A DNA stretch of 9,143 bases from Halothece sp. MAG. Lineage in GTDB: Bacteria > Cyanobacteriota > Cyanobacteriia > Cyanobacteriales > Rubidibacteraceae. Each line of letters starts with the position of its first letter. The first letter of the stretch is position 1. The DNA lies in NCBI GenBank assembly GCA_018610095.1, contig JAHEOB010000096.1, forward strand, positions 1-9,143. The letters run 5' to 3'. Made by a program: the position numbers and the translations under genes. The notes under the pieces are model-generated. The model made no database searches. It was not told the origin of the DNA and saw only the letters and a program-made list of their open reading frames with translations. Positions 1 through 5,213 of this stretch are shown here, one piece after another.

Positions 1-200
1 ATCCACGGCGCGATCGCGAATTGTTATCCCAATAATCAGTAAGATTGGGATGATGACACGTTTGCCAAATATGGTAATACCACTGATATCCCAAAAAAAG
101 TGATTTCTGCCCATTTGTGCAAATTCCGTTAGGATAACTGAAGACCGTTTTTCAGTCAGGACGATTAGCAAAAGCCCATCGCGGTTTTTCTATTTATTGA
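1..200 (+). pseudogene. chlD: Decayed fragment of magnesium chelatase subunit D (chlD'), left edge open
   Basis: By eye this stretch aligns with bases 1250 to about 1500 of the intact chlD in the same window, on the same strand, at roughly nine identical bases in ten. It corresponds to codons from 67 to about 150 (between Walker A and Walker B of the AAA+ domain). It cannot be translated: CAA of the intact gene has become TAA at 40-42, single bases are missing near 113 and 133, and 50 bases are missing at 144-150. Similarity is clear to about 183 and fades by about 200, next to the stop codon of the minus-strand neighbour. The fragment starts at the window edge, so more of the copy may lie to the left. 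I infer a leftover of a local duplication, not a working gene. Confidence 0.9.
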
Positions 201-643
201 TCATCCTCTTTTTCGGCTTTGGAACGAATTTCTGCTGCTTCTTGTTGGGCTTGTTCAAAGGCATAGGGCAAACTTTCCCAAACTTGATCCATATATTGAA
301 ATAACTTTTCCTCATTAATAACCTTGTAAGGCGTTAGCGGAATATTATTATTGGTTAGGATAAATTCTTCGAGTTGCTGGAGTTTTTCTTGGATAATGAG
401 TTGTTCTGAGGAAGGTTGGTATTGGTTTTGGTTGGATTCGGATAAACTTACCCAAAGTTGATCCATATATTGAACCAACTTGTCCTCATTAATAACTTTG
501 TAAGGCGTTAGCGAAATATTATTATTATTTACAATAAATTCTTCCAGTTGTTGGAGTTTTTGTTGGATAATGAGTTGTTCTGAGGAAGGTTGGTATTGGT
601 TTGGGGTTGATTGGGATTCGCTGTAGGAGTCTTGTTGTACCAT
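194..643 (-). CDS. Small coiled-coil-like protein related to the coaD-adjacent DivIVA-domain protein, with a duplicated segment and probably truncated
   Basis: The 149-residue product is hydrophilic and rich in Gln, Asn and Glu, with no signal peptide or membrane segment. Residues 15-72 and 73-130 are two near-identical copies of a 58-residue unit containing QQLEEFI, LTPYKVINE and KLxQYMDQ. This pattern resembles, from memory, the N-terminal segment (LEEMIL, IPLT, DEEQLLDQLD, AFQEA) of DivIVA-domain proteins encoded just after coaD in many cyanobacteria. Those proteins normally carry one such unit followed by a long coiled coil. Here only about 19 residues follow the second unit, and the stop TAA (194-196) lies where chlD-like sequence begins, so the C-terminus is probably lost. 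The ATG at 643 lies inside the last conserved codons of the coaD remnant, giving a 115-base overlap in another frame. Whether it is still expressed is unknown, and a separate hypothetical protein is the alternative. Confidence 0.6.
   Translation of the reverse strand: MVQQDSYSESQSTPNQYQPSSEQLIIQQKLQQLEEFIVNNNNISLTPYKVINEDKLVQYMDQLWVSLSESNQNQYQPSSEQLIIQEKLQQLEEFILTNNNIPLTPYKVINEEKLFQYMDQVWESLPYAFEQAQQEAAEIRSKAEKEDDQ
270..601. repeat. Tandem direct repeat, period 174 bp (two copies)
   Basis: Bases from 270 to about 427 are repeated at 444 to about 601 with a constant offset of 174 (58 codons), so the reading frame is kept. Long identical runs are visible, for example around 402-426 and 576-600. 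Differences are scattered point changes, which suggests a fairly recent in-frame duplication inside the divIVA-like gene. Confidence 0.9.
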
Positions 644-1041
644 TTATATAAATCGAGGGCAACACTTTCAGGAATTAAATGCTCCACTGAGCCACCGAAG
701 CGAGCAATTTCTTTAACAACGCTACTACTTAAAAAGCTATATTCATTAGAGGTGGCTAAGAAAACGGTTTCAATGCTTTCCGAGAGGGTTTGATTGGTAT
801 GAGCCATTTGTAATTCTTTTTCAAAATCGGACAATACCCGTAACCCTCGTAAAATAACTTCTGCATTCCGTTTTTTGGCATATTCTACCGTTAAACCACT
901 AAAATGATCGACCTCTACCCTTGGCAAATGTTGAGTACAGTCTTGAATTTGCCGAATACGTTGTTCAATGGGAAATAATCGTTTCAAAAAAAGAAGGCTA
1001 TTTCGTGATCTGGGGTTAACAAATGGCGGGAAATTTGCCAA
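529..1041 (-). pseudogene. coaD: Pantetheine-phosphate adenylyltransferase (CoaD), N-terminal segment lost
   Basis: CoaD transfers AMP from ATP to 4'-phosphopantetheine in coenzyme A synthesis and is normally about 160 residues long. Residues from about 22 to 138 match the family well: LFPIEQR, FSGLTVEYA, the RGLR substrate loop (65-68), ELQMAHTN, TSNEYSFLSSSVVKE and ALDLYKWY. The start of the enzyme is missing or wrecked. There is no GSFDPxTxGH segment, whose GH motif is required for ATP binding and catalysis. The first ten residues (TTG start at 1041) faintly echo MAIYPGSFDP with the key Gly, Ser and Asp lost, and only about 11 residues separate them from LFPIEQR where about 31 are usual. 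A TAG at 1045-1047 closes the frame upstream. The Asn/Gln/Pro tail after residue 138 overlaps the divIVA-like gene in another frame. I regard this as a dead copy. CoaD activity is essential, so a working copy should exist elsewhere. Confidence 0.8.
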
Positions 1042-1051
1042 AATCTAAAAT

Positions 1052-3163
1052 ATGGCTACACAAACAACTTCTTCCACTAATTTGACGTTTCCTCTAACCG
1101 CCGTTGTTGGACAGGAAGCAATTAAATTTGCCCTACTTTTAGCTGCAGTTGACCCCAAATTAGGGGGCGTTGCCATCTCGGGAAAACGCGGGACGGCAAA
1201 ATCCGTGATGGCGCGAGCCGTTCATTCCCTGCTACCCCCAATTGAAATTGTCCACGGCGCGATCGCGAATTGTGATCCCAATAATCAGCAAGATTGGGAT
1301 GATGACACGTTTGCTAAATATGGGGACACCACTGATATCCCAACAGAAGTAATTTCTGCCCCCTTTGTGCAAATTCCGTTGGGGGTAACGGAAGACCGTT
1401 TACTGGGGTCGGTCGATGTAGAACAATCGGTTAAAGAAGGAAAAACCGTTTTTCAGCCAGGACTATTAGCAAAAGCCCATCGCGGCGTTCTCTACGTTGA
1501 TGAAATTAATTTACTCGATGAGCAAATTGCCAATAAATTGCTATCGGTGCTTAGTGAAGGGCGTAATGTTATTGAACGCGAAGGCATTAGTTTCCAACAT
1601 CCCTGTAAACCCCTATTGATTGCCACCTTTAATCCTGAAGAGAAACCGCTACGAGAGCATTTATTAGACCGTATTGCCATTACCCTATCTGCCGATGGGG
1701 TATTAGGTTTAGATCAACGGGTGCAAGCAGTGGATCAAGTCATTAATTTTGCTAATTCCCAACAAGATTTTATTCAGCAATATGAAGGCGATTTAGAAGG
1801 ACTCCGCACTGATATTATCTTGGCACGGGAATGGTTCAAGGAAGTAACCATTACAACCGAACAAACGAATTATTTAGTGGAAGAAGCAGTGCGAGGAGCA
1901 GTGGAAGGACATCGTGCCGAATTGTTTGCGGTGCGAGTGGCAAAAGCTGCTGCGGCTCTAGATGGGCGTAATGAAGTGAATGGGGATGATTTACGTCGCG
2001 CTGTGGAACTAGTAATTGTGCCTCGCTCTAAGGTGGCGCAAACGCCTCCGGAACAAGAACAACCGCCACCGCCACCTCCCCCAGAAAGTCAAAATGAGGA
2101 TGATGACGAGCAACAAGAGGAACCCGATCAGCCTGAGCAAGACGATTCTCCTCAAGATCAACAGGAACCTGATCCTCCCCAAGAAGAGTCTTCTCAAGAT
2201 AATGATCAGGAAGAATCTTCTCAAGAGGATGATCAAGGTGAAGAACAACAAGAACAACAAGCCCCTGAAATTCCAGAAGAATTTGTTTTTGACCCAGAAG
2301 GGGCAATTATGGATCCCAGTGTCCTCTATTTTTCCGAAATGGCACAACAGCAGCAGGGCACTTCCGGGAGTCGGGGCTTAATTTTTTCCGATGAACGGGG
2401 ACGCTATGTCAAGCCCATGTTACCCAAGGGGAAAGTCACCCGCATTGCTGTGGATGCTACTTTGCGAGCCGCAGCCCCCTATCAGAAATCACGGCGACAG
2501 CGTTATCCCCATCGGCGCGTGATTGTGGAACAGAGCGATATGCGCTCGAAACGCCTTGCCCGTAAAGCTGGGGCATTAGTGGTGTTTTTAGTAGATGCTT
2601 CAGGTTCAATGGCATTAAATCGGATGCAATCGGCAAAAGGGGCAGTGCTGCAATTATTAACTGAAGCCTATGAAAATCGGGATCAGGTCTCGTTAATCCC
2701 ATTTCGAGGAGAACAAGCGGAGGTACTATTACCCCCCACTCGTTCCATTACCATGGCACGGAAACGGTTAGAAACCCTTCCCTGTGGTGGCGGGTCACCA
2801 TTAGCTCACGGCTTAACCCAAGCGGTTCATGTGGGAATGAATGCCCAAAAATCAGGGGATATTGGTCAAGTGATTTTAGTAGCGATTACTGATGGTCGCG
2901 GGAATATTCCTTTAGCGCGATCGCTGGGTGAACCGTTACCTGAGGAAAAACCCAATCTGAAACAAGAAATCTTAGACATTGCGGGTAAAATTCGTGCCCT
3001 TGGGGTTAAATTATTGGTGATTGATACCGAAAATAAATTTGTTTCCACGGGGTTTGCTAAGGAATTAGCTGAAACCGCAGGCGGGAATTATTATCACTTA
3101 CCGAGACCCACTGATAGCGCGATCGCGGGTGTTGCTAAGCAAGCAATGACGGATATGAATTGA
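1052..3163 (+). CDS. chlD: Magnesium chelatase subunit D (ChlD)
   Basis: ChlD is the AAA+ platform subunit that, with the ATPase ChlI and the catalytic subunit ChlH, inserts Mg2+ into protoporphyrin IX, the first committed step to chlorophyll. The 703-residue product has the expected order. An N-terminal AAA+ domain carries a Walker A-like GKRGTAKS (44-51) and Walker B LYVDEIN (D150, E151). A Pro-rich then Asp/Glu/Gln-rich linker spans about 332-415. A C-terminal von Willebrand A domain carries the metal-site motif DASGS (515-519), GGGSPLAHG around S582 and TDGRGN (D614). Length is close to that of cyanobacterial ChlD. The ATG at 1052 precedes the conserved LTFPLTAVVGQE; no clear Shine-Dalgarno is visible. 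Its start lies only 10 bases from the end of the coaD remnant, so its promoter may lie in that remnant. The TGA stop touches the end of the TnpB element. Confidence 0.97.
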   Translation: MATQTTSSTNLTFPLTAVVGQEAIKFALLLAAVDPKLGGVAISGKRGTAKSVMARAVHSLLPPIEIVHGAIANCDPNNQQDWDDDTFAKYGDTTDIPTEVISAPFVQIPLGVTEDRLLGSVDVEQSVKEGKTVFQPGLLAKAHRGVLYVDEINLLDEQIANKLLSVLSEGRNVIEREGISFQHPCKPLLIATFNPEEKPLREHLLDRIAITLSADGVLGLDQRVQAVDQVINFANSQQDFIQQYEGDLEGLRTDIILAREWFKEVTITTEQTNYLVEEAVRGAVEGHRAELFAVRVAKAAAALDGRNEVNGDDLRRAVELVIVPRSKVAQTPPEQEQPPPPPPPESQNEDDDEQQEEPDQPEQDDSPQDQQEPDPPQEESSQDNDQEESSQEDDQGEEQQEQQAPEIPEEFVFDPEGAIMDPSVLYFSEMAQQQQGTSGSRGLIFSDERGRYVKPMLPKGKVTRIAVDATLRAAAPYQKSRRQRYPHRRVIVEQSDMRSKRLARKAGALVVFLVDASGSMALNRMQSAKGAVLQLLTEAYENRDQVSLIPFRGEQAEVLLPPTRSITMARKRLETLPCGGGSPLAHGLTQAVHVGMNAQKSGDIGQVILVAITDGRGNIPLARSLGEPLPEEKPNLKQEILDIAGKIRALGVKLLVIDTENKFVSTGFAKELAETAGGNYYHLPRPTDSAIAGVAKQAMTDMN

Positions 3164-3168
3164 CATCC

Positions 3169-3202
3169 TCTCCCGTCAAACGCTACGCGCTATGACGGGA
3201 GA
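3169..3202 (-). repeat. Right-end hairpin of the TnpB element, candidate 3' part of the omega RNA
   Basis: The arms tctcccgtca (3169-3178) and tgacgggaga (3193-3202) form a perfect 10-bp stem around a 14-base GC-rich loop that can itself pair (cgc-gta-gcg). The tnpB stop codon (3190-3192) lies within it. In characterised TnpB elements the guide-bearing omega RNA comes from the 3' end of tnpB and ends at this border, which is the basis for the RNA assignment. There is no U-run, so it does not look like an intrinsic terminator. Confidence 0.75.
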
Positions 3203-4458
3203 TTCCTAGCGTTGCCACGCTTGTTTCCTGTCTCAGGCTCTTGACTAGGCAAAGTTCCCTTCACCCCCGCCAGATCGCCTCCACAGGCAATTTGTTTAGT
3301 CTCTAACCCCTGCCCGAGGTCGGAGATTCCACGATTTCTTATTACTTCAGCACTTACCACATCCCGTGAACCTGTGTATCCACATTCAGGACAATGATGC
3401 TCTCTAACCTCTAGCGTCTTTTTACCTGTATGCGCTCCACACTGACTACATTCTTGGGAAGTGCCATCCTTGTTTACTTTGGCAAAAAAGTAAACATCAC
3501 GCTTCCAACAAACCCATTGAAGGATGTTTATAAACTGACCAAAGCCAGCATCGGCGGCGTGTTTAGACAACATTCCTCTTTGCCAACTACGGAAGTCAAT
3601 ATCTTCCACAAAGATCATTCCTGCTCCATCACACAATTGATGAGCTAACTTAAAGTGCCAGTCTTTACGAGCGTCAGAGATACGTTGATGAACTCTCGCT
3701 ATCTTTCTGTTTAGTTTATGGCGGTTATTTGACCCTTGCTTTTTGTTTTTGAGCCTACGTTGGAGCAATTTCAGCTTCCTTTGTAGAGACTCTAAAAACC
3801 GAGGTCGCTTAACTTCTAAGCCATCGCTGGTAGCCACAAACTTATCAAACCCTAAGTCTAACCCTCTGGGATGCCCATGAGGAAAAGGTTGAGGAACAGC
3901 CACGTCTAACTGGAGAGAAAGGATGACAAAATAACCAGAGGCTTTTCTGATCACTCTGGCTTGTTTAAGCTTAAACCCTTCTCGAATCTCTCTAGATTTT
4001 CTAAATTTGACCCAACCTAACTGAGGTAGTTTGACTTGATTTCCCCTTACAGGCTCTTTACCTAACTGAGGAATTATGTAAGACCTTAAACGATACTTAT
4101 TCTTAAATCTGGGAAACCCAAAGCCTCTAGACTTCATGTCAGAAAATGCTCTGTCTAAAGTTCTCAACACTTGTTGGAGAACTTGAGCATTAACTGACTT
4201 AAGCCGTTCGCTATCTTTCTTAGCCTCAGTTAAAGCCTTTGCCTGTCTTGAGTAACTAGGATAAGGTTCATCAGGAGGGATAATGTATTCCTTTTCAATT
4301 GAGCAAGCGTTAATGGGGCATTTTCGAGAATTAATCCAATCTTTTCTTTCTCTAAGCCCATAATTCCAAACCGTTCGGCATACACCGAGCGTATGCTCGA
4401 TCATGTCGATTTGGGGTTGGTTTGGTTCTAACTTATACTCGTAAGAAAGGGTAAGCAT
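3190..4458 (-). CDS. tnpB: RNA-guided endonuclease TnpB (IS200/IS605 family)
   Basis: TnpB proteins are RuvC-fold nucleases guided by an omega RNA made from their own transposon end; they cut unoccupied target sites and help the element persist. At 422 residues it is of usual full length. The N-terminal helix-turn-helix/wedge part includes KLEPNQPQ and CRTVWNYGL. The catalytic carboxylates are all present: D201 in GLDLG, E285 in FVEDIDF and D366 in SRDVVSA (more often DRDxNAA). The conserved helix DARKDWHFKLAHQL is at 262-275. A four-Cys zinc ribbon is formed by CSQC (337-340) and CPEC (356-359). The ATG at 4458 fits the family N-terminus; no Shine-Dalgarno is evident. The stop lies in the right-end hairpin. 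It faces chlD convergently and lies downstream of ruvC. No frameshift or stop is seen, so it is probably active as a protein. Confidence 0.95.
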   Translation of the reverse strand: MLTLSYEYKLEPNQPQIDMIEHTLGVCRTVWNYGLRERKDWINSRKCPINACSIEKEYIIPPDEPYPSYSRQAKALTEAKKDSERLKSVNAQVLQQVLRTLDRAFSDMKSRGFGFPRFKNKYRLRSYIIPQLGKEPVRGNQVKLPQLGWVKFRKSREIREGFKLKQARVIRKASGYFVILSLQLDVAVPQPFPHGHPRGLDLGFDKFVATSDGLEVKRPRFLESLQRKLKLLQRRLKNKKQGSNNRHKLNRKIARVHQRISDARKDWHFKLAHQLCDGAGMIFVEDIDFRSWQRGMLSKHAADAGFGQFINILQWVCWKRDVYFFAKVNKDGTSQECSQCGAHTGKKTLEVREHHCPECGYTGSRDVVSAEVIRNRGISDLGQGLETKQIACGGDLAGVKGTLPSQEPETGNKRGNARNLPS

Positions 4459-4459
4459 T

Positions 4460-4546
4460 GGACTTTTTTGTTAGAGTAAATCTAGTTTAACTAATCCTAC
4501 AGAGATTAACTACTTCTGTAAGGATGTCCTGACGGACTTTTTTGTT
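4460..4546. repeat. Short 13-bp direct repeat upstream of tnpB
   Basis: The 13-mer ggacttttttgtt occurs at 4460-4472 and again at 4534-4546, offset 74. The first copy touches the tnpB start region and the second lies beside the left-end hairpin. Their role is not known. Confidence 0.7.
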
Positions 4547-4547
4547 G

Positions 4548-4618
4548 GTCACGATTCATCTCGCCACTAAGCCTTCGGCTATAGTGGAGCGGAGCTTTAG
4601 TGAGCATCCTCTCGTGAC
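4548..4618. repeat. Left-end imperfect palindrome of the TnpB element
   Basis: Outer arms gtcacga (4548-4554) and tcgtgac (4612-4618) enclose an inner hairpin. In it ccactaagcc (4564-4573) pairs with ggct-a-tagtgg (4577-4587) with one bulged base and a 3-base loop. Subterminal hairpins like this are what the TnpA transposase of the family recognises in single-stranded DNA, so it probably marks the left end of the element. Confidence 0.7.
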
Positions 4619-4643
4619 ATTTAAGATAGTCAGAGCAGACCAT

Positions 4644-5153
4644 TTAATCATGATGAAACCAAGCCGTTAACGCTACTGCCAAAGCATCAGCAGCATCATT
4701 CGGTTGTGGCACTGAACTCAGATATAATTCTCGGGTAATGGCGGTTTGGACTTGTTGTTTATCCGCTTTCCCATAACCGGTTAGGGTTTGTTTAATTTCA
4801 GGGGGACTAAATTCAACATAAGGAAGTTGGGTTTGTCCTAATACTAATAAAACAACGCCGCCTGCTTGAGCAATCTTAATAGTATTCCCCATCCGATAAA
4901 AAAAAAGTTTCTCAATCGCAATGAGATCAGGTTGAAGATCACTCACTAAGCTATGTAAATCTTCATAGATGGTTACTAATCGCTGTTGTAAGGGTTGCTT
5001 GCTAGGGGTTTCAATAACCCCAAACTCTAATAATTGCAGGGGTTGTTGATCGTCTTTGATTTTTTTACTGGGTGGGGCAGAGTGGGCAAGAATACAACCA
5101 AATCCAAGTGTGGCAAGCCCTGGATCAAGCCCGAGAATTTTTAATGATGTCAT
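4644..5153 (-). CDS. ruvC: Crossover junction endodeoxyribonuclease RuvC (Holliday junction resolvase)
   Basis: RuvC acts as a dimer with RuvAB to cut four-way DNA junctions symmetrically during recombinational repair. The 169-residue length is normal (E. coli 173). The four catalytic acids are in place: D10 in LGLDPGLA, E81 in AIEKLFF, and D153 and D156 in NDAADALA. The family segments RMGNTIKIAQAGGV and TGYGKADKQQV are also present. A short insertion at about 25-38 relative to E. coli follows the first strand. The ATG at 5153 places D10 correctly; the Shine-Dalgarno is weak. It follows mnmG by 60 bases on the same strand, so co-transcription is possible. Downstream it faces the TnpB element, which now separates it from convergent chlD. 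Confidence 0.96.
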   Translation of the reverse strand: MTSLKILGLDPGLATLGFGCILAHSAPPSKKIKDDQQPLQLLEFGVIETPSKQPLQQRLVTIYEDLHSLVSDLQPDLIAIEKLFFYRMGNTIKIAQAGGVVLLVLGQTQLPYVEFSPPEIKQTLTGYGKADKQQVQTAITRELYLSSVPQPNDAADALAVALTAWFHHD

Positions 5154-5162
5154 AAGAATCGG

Positions 5163-5188
5163 GAGTTGGGAAGCATCACTCCCAACTC
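5163..5188 (-). promoter_or_regulatory. Stem-loop in the mnmG-ruvC gap
   Basis: The arms gagttggga (5163-5171) and tcccaactc (5180-5188) form a perfect 9-bp stem with an 8-base loop. The stem ends 9 bases before the ruvC start in the direction of transcription. No U-run follows, so a standard intrinsic terminator is unlikely. An RNA processing or stability element, or an influence on ruvC translation, are possibilities only. Confidence 0.5.
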
Positions 5189-5213
5189 GTCCTAATTATT
5201 GAAAATCATCCTT

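Larger units (their letters stand above)
3160..4620 (-). mobile_element. IS200/IS605-family TnpB-only element (IS1341-like), about 1.46 kb
   Basis: The element holds a single gene, tnpB, on the minus strand, with no Y1 transposase (tnpA) nearby, so it would need TnpA in trans. Imperfect palindromes sit at both borders, as in this family: 3169-3202 at the right end (after tnpB) and 4548-4618 at the left end (before tnpB). The 9-mer catcctctc occurs at both borders (3164-3172 and 4605-4613). No target duplication or long terminal inverted repeats are seen, as expected. The exact ends are inferred. A right end reading TCAA on the minus strand (3160-3163) would match the cleavage motif known from IS608. 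Joining 3160 to 4621 would restore chlD-like codons ending in TAG. HIP1 sites are absent inside, consistent with foreign origin. Confidence 0.85.

Noticed and set aside
1021..1044. Weak palindrome tggc...gcca just before the chlD start
   Set aside because: Only four Watson-Crick pairs with the rest wobble; part of it is coaD remnant sequence.
2009..2381. Long open frames on both strands across the chlD linker
   Set aside because: They are caused by the low-complexity Pro/Glu/Gln codons of chlD and have compositions unlike real proteins (runs of Leu/Arg or Lys/Asn).
3430..3648. Plus-strand 72-codon frame antisense to the tnpB zinc-ribbon region
   Set aside because: Frame opposite a conserved domain; no ribosome site or motif.
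4526..4543. Terminator-like gtcc-tgac-ggac followed by six T on the plus strand
   Set aside because: The stem has only four pairs and no plus-strand gene ends just before it; it is better seen as part of the element's left-end leader.
3190..5153. RuvC-fold nuclease TnpB beside ruvC as a possible functional pair
   Set aside because: The shared fold is coincidental; the TnpB gene is in a discrete mobile element and ruvC follows mnmG as a normal housekeeping gene.
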